Positions 34,636 through 42,695 of a DNA stretch of 46,296 nucleotides are shown piece after piece. The translations under genes and the position numbers were made by a program. The notes under the pieces are model-generated. The model ran no database searches. It had not been told where the DNA came from and worked only from the letters and a program-made list of their open reading frames with translations. The first letter of the stretch is position 1, and every line of letters starts with the position of its first letter. Source of the DNA: Streptomyces sp. NRRL S-87 (lineage in GTDB: Bacteria; Actinomycetota; Actinomycetes; Streptomycetales; Streptomycetaceae); assembly GCF_000719335.1 (NCBI RefSeq), contig NZ_JOGB01000051.1, forward strand, positions 1 to 46,296, given 5' to 3'.

Positions 34636-35502
34636 GTGAACAACGGTCCGGGATCGGGGACGGGGCGTTCCGGGCGGGCCGGGAGCGCCCTCGCTCCGCT
34701 GCGGTTGTACGGGGCGGTGGCGGCGGGCGGCTTCCGCAGGTACGCGACGTACGGGACGGCCACGGCGGCCGGGGTGTTCACGAACACGGTGTTCGGCTTC
34801 ATCGTGGCGTACACGTACGTCGCGCTGTGGGACCAGCGGCCGGGGCTGGGTGGCTACGACCGGGCGCAGGCGCTGACGTTCGTGTGGGTGAGCCAGTCGC
34901 TGCTGGCGGCCGGGGCGCTGATCGGCGGCGGGTTCCAGGAGGAGTTGCAGGAGCGGATCCGCACGGGGGACGTGGCGGTGGACCTGTACCGGCCGGCGGA
35001 TCTCCAACTGTGGTGGCTGGCGGGGGACCTGGGGCGGGCGGGGTTCCAGTTGCTGGGGCGGGGGGTGGTGCCGTTGGTGGCGGGGGCGCTGGCGTTCGAG
35101 TTGGCGCTGCCGTCGCGGCCGGCGCGGTGGCTGCTGTTCCTGGTGTCGGTGGTGCTGGGGCTGGTGGTGGGTTTCGCGGTGCGCTACCTGGTCGGGTTGT
35201 GCGCGTTCTGGCTGTTGGACGGGGTGGGGGTGAACCTGCTGGCGTCGCTGGCGTCGATCTTCTGCTCGGGCATGGTGCTGCCGCTGACGGTGTTCCCGGG
35301 CGGCTTCGGCGAGGTGGTGCGGCTGCTGCCGTGGGCGGCGATGCTGCAGGTGCCGCTGGACGTGCTCATGGGTACGCACGCGGGGGCGGGGGCGGCGCTG
35401 GGGGCGCTGGGCTTCCAGGTCGCGTGGGCGGTGGTGCTGCTGGGTGCGGGGCGGGTGCTGCAGGGTGCGGCGACGCGCAAGGTGGTGGTCCAGGGTGGCT
35501 GA
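34636..35502 (+). CDS. ABC-2 type exporter permease, COG4587-like
   Basis: 288 residues from GTG at 34636; the Shine-Dalgarno is weak, so the start is uncertain. Six predicted membrane helices: FTNTVFGFIVAYTYVALW, LTFVWVSQSLLAAGALIGGG, GVVPLVAGALAFELAL, WLLFLVSVVLGLVVGFAVRY, SLASIFCSGMVLPLTVFP and FQVAWAVVLLGAGRVLQGA. RYATYGTATAAGVFTNTVFG and TGDVAVDLYRPADLQLWWLA are typical of COG4587-type exporter permeases. It forms an operon with a second permease (8-bp overlap) and an ATPase. The cargo is unknown. Codons here favour G at third position. Confidence 0.85.
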   Translation: MNNGPGSGTGRSGRAGSALAPLRLYGAVAAGGFRRYATYGTATAAGVFTNTVFGFIVAYTYVALWDQRPGLGGYDRAQALTFVWVSQSLLAAGALIGGGFQEELQERIRTGDVAVDLYRPADLQLWWLAGDLGRAGFQLLGRGVVPLVAGALAFELALPSRPARWLLFLVSVVLGLVVGFAVRYLVGLCAFWLLDGVGVNLLASLASIFCSGMVLPLTVFPGGFGEVVRLLPWAAMLQVPLDVLMGTHAGAGAALGALGFQVAWAVVLLGAGRVLQGAATRKVVVQGG

Positions 35503-36322
35503 GGGGCCGGTGGCCCGGCTGGTGTGGGGGCTGCGCGGGTACGGGCTGATCGTGGCGATGTGGGTGCGCTCGACGATGGCGTACCGGGCCTCGTTCGCCC
35601 TGGCGGCGACCGGCAGCGCGGTGCTGAACGCGCTGGACTTCGTGGCGATCTCCATCATGTTCCGGCACGTGGACGGGCTGGGCGGGTTCTCGCTGCCGGA
35701 GGTGGCGCTGCTGTACGGGACGAGCTCGGTCTCGCTGGGGCTGGCGGACCTGCTGCTGGGCAACAGCGAGCGGGTCGGGGCGCGGATCCGGGACGGTTCG
35801 CTCGACACGATGCTGGTGCGGCCGGTGCCGGTGTTCGCGCAGCTGGCGGCGGACCGGTTCGCGCTGCGCCGGGTGGGGCGGATCAGCCAGGGTCTGGGGG
35901 TGCTGGTGTGGGCGCTGACGGCGGTGGACGTGGCCTGGACACCGGGGCGGGTGCTGCTGGTGCCGGTGATGGTGGTGGCGGGGGCGGCGATCTTCGCGGC
36001 GGTGTTCGTGGCGGGGGCGGCGTTCCAGTTCGTGGCGGGGGACGCGGCGGAGGTGCAGAACTCCTTCACGTACGGGGGCACGACGATGCTGCAGTACCCG
36101 CCGGGCGTGTTCGCGCGGGAGCTGGTGCGCGGGGTGACGTTCGTCGTGCCGCTGGCGTTCGTCAACTGGGTGCCGGCGCTGCACGTCCTGGGGCGTCCGG
36201 ATCCGGTGGGGCTGCCGGGTTGGGCGGCGTACGCGAGTCCGGTGGTGGCGGTGGTGGCGCTGGTGCCGGCGTCGTTGGCGTGGCGGGCGGGGGTCAGGGC
36301 GTACCGGAGCACGGGGAGCTGA
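35495..36322 (+). CDS. ABC-2 type exporter permease, DUF990/COG3694-like
   Basis: 275 residues from GTG at 35495, overlapping the previous gene by 8 bp. Helical membrane protein with STMAYRASFALAATGSAVLN, GFSLPEVALLYGTSSVSLGL, IRDGSLDTMLVRPVPVFAQL (a DUF990 hallmark) and SFTYGGTTMLQYPPGVFARE, then a last pair of helices. It pairs with the upstream permease to form the exporter channel. The ATPase gene starts 15 bp downstream. Substrate unknown; relatives in other bacteria are uncharacterised exporters. Confidence 0.87.
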   Translation: MAEGPVARLVWGLRGYGLIVAMWVRSTMAYRASFALAATGSAVLNALDFVAISIMFRHVDGLGGFSLPEVALLYGTSSVSLGLADLLLGNSERVGARIRDGSLDTMLVRPVPVFAQLAADRFALRRVGRISQGLGVLVWALTAVDVAWTPGRVLLVPVMVVAGAAIFAAVFVAGAAFQFVAGDAAEVQNSFTYGGTTMLQYPPGVFARELVRGVTFVVPLAFVNWVPALHVLGRPDPVGLPGWAAYASPVVAVVALVPASLAWRAGVRAYRSTGS

Positions 36323-36337
36323 GGAGGAGGGCGCGCG

Positions 36338-37294
36338 GTGGCGCTGATCGAGGTGGACGGGGTCGAGAAGGTCTTCGACGTGCGGCGCCGGACGGGTCTG
36401 TTCCGGCGGGAGAAGCGGCAGGTCAGGGCGGTGGACGGGATCAGTTTCGAGGTCCCGCGCGGTGAGGTGGTGGGCTACATAGGGCCCAACGGCGCCGGCA
36501 AGTCCACCACCATCAAGATGCTCACCGGCATCCTCACGCCCAGTGGCGGGCGGCTGCGGGTGGCCGGTATCGACCCGGCGCGGGAGCGCACCCGGCTCGC
36601 GCACCGCATCGGGGTGGTGTTCGGGCAGCGCACGACGCTGTGGTGGGACCTGCCGCTGCGGGACTCGTACCAGTTGGTGCGGCGGATGTACCGGATCCCG
36701 GAGTCCCGGTACCGGGAGAACCTGGAGCGGTGCGTCGAACTGCTGGACCTGGCCGGGCTGCTGGAGGTGCCGGTGCGGCAGCTGTCGTTGGGGCAGCGGA
36801 TGCGCGGGGACGTCGCGGCGGCGCTGCTGCACGATCCGGAGGTGCTGTACCTGGACGAGCCGACCATCGGGCTGGACGTGGTCAGCAAGGCCCGGGTGCG
36901 GGGGTTCCTGCGGGAGTTGAACGCCGAGCGGGCGACCACGGTGCTGCTCACGACGCACGACCTGCAGGACATCGAGCAGCTCTGCGAGCGGGTGATGGTC
37001 ATCGACCACGGGCGGCTGGTGTACGACGGGCCGCTCGGCGGCTTGCACGAGGCGGGCGGCGGCGAGCGGACCCTGGTGGTGGACCTGGAGCGGGAGCTGC
37101 CGCCGGTGGTGGTGCCGGGGGCGCGCACGGTGAAGGTGGAGGGGCCGCGGCAGTGGCTGGCGTTCCCGGCCTCGCAGTCGGCGGCGCCTCTGGTGGCCGC
37201 GGTGGCGGCGCAGTACCCGTTGTCGGACCTGTCGGTGCGGGAGCCGGACATCGAGGACGTCATCGCACGGATGTACGCAGGGGGTGGCCGGTAG
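36338..37294 (+). CDS. ABC exporter ATPase, COG4586-like
   Basis: 318 residues from GTG at 36338, with GAGGAGGAGG upstream. Walker A is GPNGAGKSTTIKML (about 49-57), the Q-loop region is IGVVFGQRTTLWWDLPL, and Walker B is EVLYLDEPTIGLD with switch His in TTHDLQDIE. The signature is LSLGQRMRGD instead of LSGGQ, the form usual for this subfamily. A ~90-residue C-terminal domain (RTLVVDLERELPPVVVPGAR, REPDIEDVIARMY) follows. It energises the two upstream permeases. Last gene of the operon. Confidence 0.93.
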   Translation: MALIEVDGVEKVFDVRRRTGLFRREKRQVRAVDGISFEVPRGEVVGYIGPNGAGKSTTIKMLTGILTPSGGRLRVAGIDPARERTRLAHRIGVVFGQRTTLWWDLPLRDSYQLVRRMYRIPESRYRENLERCVELLDLAGLLEVPVRQLSLGQRMRGDVAAALLHDPEVLYLDEPTIGLDVVSKARVRGFLRELNAERATTVLLTTHDLQDIEQLCERVMVIDHGRLVYDGPLGGLHEAGGGERTLVVDLERELPPVVVPGARTVKVEGPRQWLAFPASQSAAPLVAAVAAQYPLSDLSVREPDIEDVIARMYAGGGR

Positions 37295-37310
37295 CGCCTA
37301 CCCTGGGCGC

Positions 37311-38048
37311 ATGAGCGAGGAGCTGCCCGAGCTGCGGGCTTCGGACGCCGACCGGGAGCTGGTGGTGGACCGCCTGCGCGACGCCCTGGCCGAAGGGCGG
37401 TTGGACATGGGGGAGTTCGAGGAGCGGCTGGAGGCGGCCTACACGTCCCGTACGTACGGGGAGCTGGCGCCGCTGACCCGGGACCTGCCGGGGGCGCCGC
37501 CGGTGGCCCCGCCCGCGCCGGTGGGGTCGGCCGGGCACCGTGCCGTCGAGCCGGGTGCGGCCTCCTGGCCGGGCCGGATCGGTGGTCAGGGCACGTCGAG
37601 CACGGCCGTCGCCGTGATGTCGGGGTTCGAGCGCAAGGGCCGGTGGACGGTGCCGCAGCGCTTCAACGCGGTGGCGGTCATGGGTGGCGGTGAGATCGAC
37701 CTGCGGGAGGCGGACTTCGCCGCGCGCGAGGTGGTGGTCAACTGCGTCGCGGTCATGGGCGGCATAGAGATCACGGTGCCGCCGGGCGTCGAGGTGGACA
37801 TGCGGGGCCTGGGGGTGATGGGCGGGTTCGGCGTGCGCAGGACGGACCATCCCGTCGATCCGCGGGCGCCGCGGGTGGTGGTGACGGGGTTCGCGTTCTG
37901 GGGCGGCGTCGAGGTGCGCACCCGGCCGCTGAAGGGCCAGTCGAAGCTGTCCAAGGCCCTCAGGAAGGCGAAGGGCCTGGAGGGGGGCGGCCGGGACGGG
38001 GGCCCGGAGTCGGGCGGCCGCGACGGGGCGCCGCGCAAGGAGCTGTGA
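37311..38048 (+). CDS. DUF1707 and LiaF-like domain protein
   Basis: 245 residues from ATG at 37311; TACCCT six nt upstream suggests a leaderless mRNA. The N-terminal DUF1707 (about 8-60) reads RASDADRELVVDRLRDALAE, GRLDMGEFEERLEAAY and YGELAPLTRDLP. A Pro-rich linker leads to a beta-helix-like C-terminal region (about 110-210) of repeated VAVMGGGEIDLREADF, VAVMGGIEITVPPGVEVDMR and GVMGGFGVRR strands, as in the LiaF/DUF2154 cell-wall-stress domain. It has no membrane helix. A role in envelope stress sensing is possible. It lies 16 bp after the ABC operon. Confidence 0.85.
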   Translation: MSEELPELRASDADRELVVDRLRDALAEGRLDMGEFEERLEAAYTSRTYGELAPLTRDLPGAPPVAPPAPVGSAGHRAVEPGAASWPGRIGGQGTSSTAVAVMSGFERKGRWTVPQRFNAVAVMGGGEIDLREADFAAREVVVNCVAVMGGIEITVPPGVEVDMRGLGVMGGFGVRRTDHPVDPRAPRVVVTGFAFWGGVEVRTRPLKGQSKLSKALRKAKGLEGGGRDGGPESGGRDGAPRKEL

Positions 38049-38088
38049 GCCGGGGGCCCGGGACCCGTGGGGGCCCGGGCGCCGCGGG

Positions 38089-38697
38089 TCAGACCTGCGG
38101 GGTGCCGGGCAGCCGGTCGTAGGTGAGGAAGGCCGCGCCCGATGCGAGGACCGTGTGGTCGGTGAGCTCCCACGAGCCGGGCTCGAAGGGCGTGGACCGG
38201 CCGAACAGCGGGATGCCGGCGCCGATGGTGAGCGGGCTGAGCTTGACGATCAGGCGGTCGACCTCGCCGTAGAGGGCTCCGGCCAGCTCCGCGCCGCCGA
38301 CCAGCCAGATGTCCTTGCCGTCGCCCTGCTTCAGTTCGCGGACGACGGCCGCCGGGTCGTCGGAGACGAGTTCGACGCGCGGGTCGGGGCTCTCGGTCAG
38401 CGTCCGGGAGAAGACGAGGTGGCGGAGGTGGGGGAAGGCGTCGGTGACGCCGACGGCCAGGCCGATCTCGTAGCTCTTGCGGCCCTCGACGACGGTGTCG
38501 AAGCGGGTGCCCCCGGCGGTGATGCCGAGGGCGGCGCGGGCCGGCCCGGGGAGGGTTTCGGGGTATTCGGCGACGAGGTGCGCGATGTAGTCCTCGGCCG
38601 GGGCCCAGAAGCCGCCGGGGCCGGTCGGGTCGGTGCCGTCGGGGCCGGCTATGAAGCCGTCGAGCGTGCTGGCGATGAAGTAGACGAGCTTGGGCAT
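38089..38697 (-). CDS. Dihydrofolate reductase-family (RibD C-terminal domain) protein
   Basis: 202 residues from ATG at 38697. The RibD_C fold starts KLVYFIASTLDGFIAGPDG (substrate strand). It has TRFDTVVEGRKSYEIGLA, HLVFSRTLTESPDPRVELVS, KQGDGKDIWLVGGAELAGAL (dinucleotide-binding glycine motif) and GAGIPLFG. Such stand-alone proteins probably reduce NADPH-linked substrates, but their targets are unknown; this is not the essential DHFR. Convergent with the DUF1707 gene. The 41-bp gap holds two direct GGGGGCCCGGG copies that may act as a terminator. Confidence 0.88.
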   Translation of the reverse strand: MPKLVYFIASTLDGFIAGPDGTDPTGPGGFWAPAEDYIAHLVAEYPETLPGPARAALGITAGGTRFDTVVEGRKSYEIGLAVGVTDAFPHLRHLVFSRTLTESPDPRVELVSDDPAAVVRELKQGDGKDIWLVGGAELAGALYGEVDRLIVKLSPLTIGAGIPLFGRSTPFEPGSWELTDHTVLASGAAFLTYDRLPGTPQV

Positions 38698-38740
38698 GGC
38701 CCCAGCATGCCGCAAGGATCTCTTGCCACCAGGGCGAGTT

Positions 38741-38811
38741 GAGCGGTCCTCGAGCGGGTGCGGTCATCGAGGGGTGAGCGGTCATCGAGGGGCGAGCGGT
38801 CCTCGTGGGGG
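38741..38811. repeat. Four-copy 17-18-bp imperfect tandem repeat at the serpin 3' end
   Basis: Units GAGCGGTCCTCGAGCGGGT, GCGGTCATCGAGGGGT, GAGCGGTCATCGAGGGGC and GAGCGGTCCTCGTGGGGG. The last two run into the serpin coding end and supply its PRGPLAPR tail and stop, so changes in copy number can move the stop codon. Confidence 0.8.
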
Positions 38812-40083
38812 GAGCAGGCCCCGACCGGTGACGGGGCCGACGCGCCGTCGGCGGAAGCGCCCCACGCCCTCGGCCGGGTAGGGGGCCGGCTCGGCCACCC
38901 AGCCGGCGGCCAGGACCAGTCCGCCGGCGCGGTGTACGGCGAGGAAGCCGAACGGCCGGTCGAAGTCGGCCCGGACCCGCCGCACCCGGTGGCGCACCTT
39001 CGGGAGGCCGGCGCCCACCATGGCGAGGGCGGTGCCCGCCGCGGCCCGGAAGCCGAGGGCGTGGAACTCGGCGAGGGCGTTCTGGCGGGCGGAGCCGACC
39101 GCGAGCGGGGTGGTGCTGATGCCGGGGAAGTGCCCGGTGCGGGCGTCCCGGGCGGTGTCGAGCCCGAAGGGCGTCGCGGGCCGGAGCAGGTCGTGCTCGG
39201 CGCGGACGCCGAAGGCCACGGTGGAGAGGTCCAGTTGCGGCTCGGGGTAGGGGGACTCGACGGTGGAGACGGTCAGGCCGGGGCCCGGGCTGCCGGTGCC
39301 GAACCGGTCCCCGGTGGTCGAGGGCAGGGCGCCGGTGGCCGCGGCGGTGCCGTGGGCGAGGACGTCGCCGGGGCGGGCGTCCGGTGCGCCCAGGACGAGG
39401 TGGACGTCCACGCCCGCGTCGCCGCCGATCCGGGCGAGGGTCAGCGGGCCGGCGGGGGTGTCGGCGACGCGCACCCGGTCGTGGCGCGGGGTCCGGCGGA
39501 AGAGGCCGTGCCAGTCCCGGCCGGCCCAGGGGCCGTCCGTGGTCCGGAACCGGGTCTCCTGGAAGGGCTCCGTCCACGTGGTGCGCAGGGACACGGCCGA
39601 GGCCAGGAGCATCCTGAGGTCCGCCGCGGGGCCGGTGGGCGGGGCGTCCGCCAGGCCGTCGGTGTGTGCGTGCGCCCACGCGGCGAGCGCGGCGCGGTCG
39701 GTGTCGGGGTCGCCGGTGAGGGTCCCGTGGGTGCCCTCGGGGAGGCCCGCGGCCCACTCCGGGCGGACGGGGACGCCGTGGCCCGTCCACACGCCGAGGG
39801 CGGCGCCCAGTCCGGGGACGGTGCGCAGGTGGGCGAGCAGTTCCCGGGCGGCCGGGGCCGCGTCGGCGGCGGGCAGGCCCAGGGCCTCCTCCAGCTCCTC
39901 CCGGGCGGGGCCGGTCGCGCCGCTCGCGAGGAGGGCGAGCAGCGGCCACAGGCCCGGCGCGGCGAACACCGTGCCGTGGGCCGGGTCGACGGTGCGTGAC
40001 CAGCGCCGGGTCAGGTGGTTGACGGCGTGCGGGGCCGGGTGGTGGTGGGGTGGCATGGTCGTGATCGTCGTACGCGCCGGCAT
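38782..40083 (-). CDS. Serpin family protein (serine protease inhibitor)
   Basis: 433 residues from ATG at 40083; ATG at 40056 is possible. Serpin features: an N-terminal TVDPAHGTVFAAPGLWPLLA (NxxxSPxS-like), LLASAVSLRTTWTEPFQETR (breach strand region), LAEFHALGFRAAAGTALAM (hinge of the reactive loop), and FDRPFGFLAVHRAGGLVLAA near the end (the serpin signature strand). There is no signal peptide, so it may act inside the cell. The loop region after the hinge is Arg-rich (PKVRHRVRRVR). Several consensus residues are altered, so inhibitory activity is uncertain. Divergent from the GntR gene. Confidence 0.8.
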   Translation of the reverse strand: MPARTTITTMPPHHHPAPHAVNHLTRRWSRTVDPAHGTVFAAPGLWPLLALLASGATGPAREELEEALGLPAADAAPAARELLAHLRTVPGLGAALGVWTGHGVPVRPEWAAGLPEGTHGTLTGDPDTDRAALAAWAHAHTDGLADAPPTGPAADLRMLLASAVSLRTTWTEPFQETRFRTTDGPWAGRDWHGLFRRTPRHDRVRVADTPAGPLTLARIGGDAGVDVHLVLGAPDARPGDVLAHGTAAATGALPSTTGDRFGTGSPGPGLTVSTVESPYPEPQLDLSTVAFGVRAEHDLLRPATPFGLDTARDARTGHFPGISTTPLAVGSARQNALAEFHALGFRAAAGTALAMVGAGLPKVRHRVRRVRADFDRPFGFLAVHRAGGLVLAAGWVAEPAPYPAEGVGRFRRRRVGPVTGRGLLPPRGPLAPR

Positions 40084-40206
40084 CGCTTTTCAACGGGTTT
40101 GGGACCCCGGTGATCACTACTTCGAGTGAAACGTTGGCCTTCGCTTGCGGGCGACAACCCACGGTTGCCAGGCTGTTGCTGTCTGTCAACCTGATGGGAG
40201 TGGCCC

Positions 40207-40959
40207 GTGACTTTCGGTGAGCAGCCGGCCTACCTGCGCGTCGCCGGAGATCTCCGGCGGAAGATCGTCGACGGGTCCCTGCCCCCGCATACCCGGCTAC
40301 CGTCGCAGGCCCGCATCCGCGAGGAGTACGGCGTCTCCGACACGGTCGCCCTCGAGGCGCGCAAGGTGCTGATGGCGGAGGGGCTCGTGGAGGGCCGCTC
40401 GGGCTCGGGCACGTACGTACGGGAGCAGCCGGTGCCCAGACGGGTGGCCCGCTCGGGATACCGCACGGGCGGGCCGACCACCCCGTTCCGCCAGGAGCAG
40501 GCCGAGGGCGGCGCCCGCGGCACCTGGGAGTCCAGCAGCGCGCAGACCGCCGCGCCGCCGGACATCGCCGAGCGGCTCGGCATCGAGCCCGGTGACCGCG
40601 TGATGCGCACCCGGTACGTGTTCCGGGACGCGGGTGAGGCGATGATGCTCTCCACGTCCTGGGAGCCGCTCGCGCTGACCGGGCGGACGCCGGTGATGCT
40701 CCCCGAGGAGGGCCCGCTGGGCGGCTGCGGGGTCGTGGAGCGCATGGCGGCCATCGACGTCGTGGTGGACAACGTGGTCGAGGAGGTCGGAGCGCGGCCG
40801 GGCCTTGCGGAGGAGACCCTGGCCCTCGGCGGCGTCCCAGGGCACGTGGTGCTCGTGATCGGGCGGACGTACTACGCCTCCGGGCGCGCGGTGGAGACGG
40901 CCGACGTGATCGTCCCCGCGGACCGCTACCGCGTCTCCTACCACCTCCCCGTGCGCTGA
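40207..40959 (+). CDS. GntR/HutC-family transcriptional regulator
   Basis: 250 residues from GTG at 40207, with GGGAG 7 nt upstream. The N-terminal winged helix (about 8-72) reads AYLRVAGDLRRKIVDGSLPP, LPSQARIREEYGVSDTVALE and GLVEGRSGSGTYV. The C-terminal UTRA ligand domain (about 100-245) has RLGIEPGDRVMRTRYVFRDA, MLSTSWEPLALT and YYASGRAVETADVIVPADRY. It has no gene-specific ligand clue. It is divergent from the serpin gene with 123 bp between, so it may control it or itself. Similar HutC-type regulators are numerous in Streptomyces. Confidence 0.9.
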   Translation: MTFGEQPAYLRVAGDLRRKIVDGSLPPHTRLPSQARIREEYGVSDTVALEARKVLMAEGLVEGRSGSGTYVREQPVPRRVARSGYRTGGPTTPFRQEQAEGGARGTWESSSAQTAAPPDIAERLGIEPGDRVMRTRYVFRDAGEAMMLSTSWEPLALTGRTPVMLPEEGPLGGCGVVERMAAIDVVVDNVVEEVGARPGLAEETLALGGVPGHVVLVIGRTYYASGRAVETADVIVPADRYRVSYHLPVR

Positions 40960-41173
40960 CCGCGGGACCCCGCGCAGGGGTCTCCCGCGCCGCCTGGGGA
41001 GGGCGGGGCGTACGCGGGCGCACGCGGCGCAGTCGTACGCATGGCCGGATGCATACGCCCCCGAGGTACCTCTTCGTGAAAACCCGTATCCGCTGCGTGA
41101 AGGTCGGGCGTAAGCTCAGGCATATGCGTAGTGCGGTTTCCTGGGCATGCCCCGCGGCGGAGGGTGGAGCGCG

Positions 41174-41359
41174 ATGAACGACAGCGGTGCCGTGCTCCCG
41201 TGGCTGGTGATACGGCAGGACGACAACGGCAACCGCTACCGGGTGGGCCAGTACGCCACCCGGGCCGAGGCCCAGAAGGTTGCCGACAGTCTCGAGGACC
41301 GCGGACACAAGCAGCTCTACTGGATCGAGCGGATCGGACAGACCGTCACCCGGAACTGA
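41174..41359 (+). CDS. Small SPOR-like protein, 61 residues
   Basis: ATG at 41174, with GGTGGAG upstream. The whole protein is one compact repeat-like domain: LPWLVIRQDDNGNRYRVGQY, ATRAEAQKVADSLEDRGHKQ, YWIERIG. The pattern R-V-G-x-Y-x-T-R-A-E-A-Q-x-x-A is that of SPOR peptidoglycan-binding domains, but there is no signal peptide, so binding to cell wall is doubtful. Conserved in Streptomyces as a short hypothetical protein. A Nudix gene follows 51 bp downstream, with its own -10 box. Confidence 0.8.
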   Translation: MNDSGAVLPWLVIRQDDNGNRYRVGQYATRAEAQKVADSLEDRGHKQLYWIERIGQTVTRN

Positions 41360-41410
41360 GCGGGAAGAGCGCCACCGGTCGGCTGACGGCCGATCGCATA
41401 GGCTCCGCCC

Positions 41411-41839
41411 ATGACTGAACGCGTGGTCGTGGGCGGAGCCGTCTGCCATCAGGGGCGCCTGCTGGCCGCCCGCCGCAGTGCCCCGCCCGAGCTGGCCGGG
41501 CGCTGGGAGCTGCCCGGCGGCAAGGCCGAACCGGGCGAGAGCCCGCGCGAGGCGCTCGTCCGCGAGCTGCGCGAGGAACTCGGCGTCGAGGCCGAGCCGC
41601 TCGAGCGCATCCCCGGCGCATGGCCCCTGAAGCCCGGGCTGGTCCTGCACGTGTGGACGGCCCGGCTGGTCTCGGGCGAGCCGCGGCCGCTGGAGGACCA
41701 CGACGAGCTGCGCTGGCTCGGGCCGGACGAGTTGGACGCCGTCGACTGGCTCGACCAGGACCGCCCCGCCGTCGCCGAGGCCGGCCGCCGGCTGCGCGCC
41801 GCGGCGGGCCGAGCCGCCGGGCCGAGCGCGACGGACTGA
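41411..41839 (+). CDS. Nudix hydrolase, MutT-like
   Basis: 142 residues from ATG at 41411; TAGGCT six nt upstream suggests a leaderless mRNA, the same arrangement as at rph. The complete Nudix box GGKAEPGESPREALVREL, then REELGV, holds the Mg-binding glutamates. VVVGGAVCHQGRLLAARRS and LAGRWELPGGK are typical of 8-oxo-dGTP diphosphatases of the MutT type. It probably cleans oxidised nucleotides, but the substrate cannot be proven from sequence. About 280 bp of GC-rich degenerate GAGCGCGAC repeats follow before the next gene. Confidence 0.9.
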   Translation: MTERVVVGGAVCHQGRLLAARRSAPPELAGRWELPGGKAEPGESPREALVRELREELGVEAEPLERIPGAWPLKPGLVLHVWTARLVSGEPRPLEDHDELRWLGPDELDAVDWLDQDRPAVAEAGRRLRAAAGRAAGPSATD

Positions 41840-42118
41840 GCGACCGGCGAGACCCGCGGGCCGAGGGCGACGGGCTGAGCGCGACCGGCGGAGATCGGCG
41901 GGCCGAGGGTGAGCCCGAGCGCGACGGCCGAGCGCGACGGGTTCAGCGTGGCAGCGCACGGCGGGGCGCATGGGGCCGGGGCCGTACGCCGTTCGTGCCA
42001 CAGTGCGCCGAGCTGTGGGGGCTGGAGCGGTACGACGCCCGAATATCGGGTATGTCGCTATTAATCCCAATCTCGTCCCCCTGTACATCCGGACTGGGGT
42101 CCGTAGGCGGCCCGGGAA

Positions 42119-42547
42119 GTGATCGGCGTGATCGACACCGATGGCGACTGCGCCGAGTGGGCCTTTCCCGCCGAGCCCGGAGCGGTGCGCACCGCTCGGC
42201 ACGCCGTACGGGGAGCGCTGCGGGACTGGGGCCTCGACTCGGTCGGCGACGTGACCGTCCTGCTGGTCAGCGAGCTGGTGACCAACTCCCTGCGGTACGC
42301 CTCCGGCCCCATCGGGGTGCGCCTGGTACGGCAGAATTCGGCCAGCGACGGTTCCCCGGGCCGTCCGGCGCTGCTCGTGGAGGTATCCGATCCGCTTCCG
42401 GATCCGCCGCGTGAACGCAAGGCCGGCACGGACGACGAGGGGGGCCGGGGACTGCACCTGGTGGCGGTCTCGTCCCAGCGGTGGGGGACGCGCCACGGAG
42501 ACAGCGGCAAGACCGTGTGGTTCGAATTGGCCCTGCCTGGTGAGTAA
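42119..42547 (+). CDS. ATP-binding protein, HATPase anti-sigma/RsbW-like
   Basis: 142 residues from GTG at 42119 (a GTG at 42128 is possible). It is a GHKL ATPase domain of the serine-kinase type: EPGAVRTARHAVRGALRDWG, VTVLLVSELVTNSLRYA (N-box), VEVSDPLPD (G1) and GGRGLHLVAV (G2), then GKTVWFELALPGE. Such single-domain kinases phosphorylate anti-anti-sigma factors, and many exist in Streptomyces. Its sequence closely parallels the C-terminal domain of the next protein (SELVTNALRYG, GGRGLQLVGL, GKTVWFDLALPG), so one may derive from the other. Confidence 0.87.
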   Translation: MIGVIDTDGDCAEWAFPAEPGAVRTARHAVRGALRDWGLDSVGDVTVLLVSELVTNSLRYASGPIGVRLVRQNSASDGSPGRPALLVEVSDPLPDPPRERKAGTDDEGGRGLHLVAVSSQRWGTRHGDSGKTVWFELALPGE

Positions 42548-42695
42548 AGAGGTGGAGGTAGCCGGCGATCACGGGACGAGCCGTGGCACCACCGAGACCT
42601 TGCTGTGATCGTGAACGCCGTACCGGCGGGGGCCGTGGTGCTGAATACTTCGGTCATGGCCGGTCCGGTTGCGGTGAGCTGGAGGGGACGGTCGC

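Noticed and set aside
31932..34814. A 960-codon open frame overlapping the PBP gene on the same strand
   Set aside because: The PBP frame has all catalytic motifs; this alternative frame is Arg/His/Pro-rich shadow sequence.
38741..38811. Possible CRISPR-like array
   Set aside because: The four units are contiguous without spacers and only 17-18 bp long, so they form a tandem repeat. No other array or cas gene was seen in the window.
41840..42118. A coding extension of the Nudix gene through GAGCGCGAC-rich DNA
   Set aside because: The Nudix frame stops at 41839; the following DNA is degenerate low-complexity repeat without a start and ribosome site.
37586..42496. A 1636-codon open frame on the minus strand
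   Set aside because: It runs antisense through six well-supported genes, is made of Arg/Pro/Gly-rich sequence and reflects the scarcity of stop codons in GC-rich DNA.
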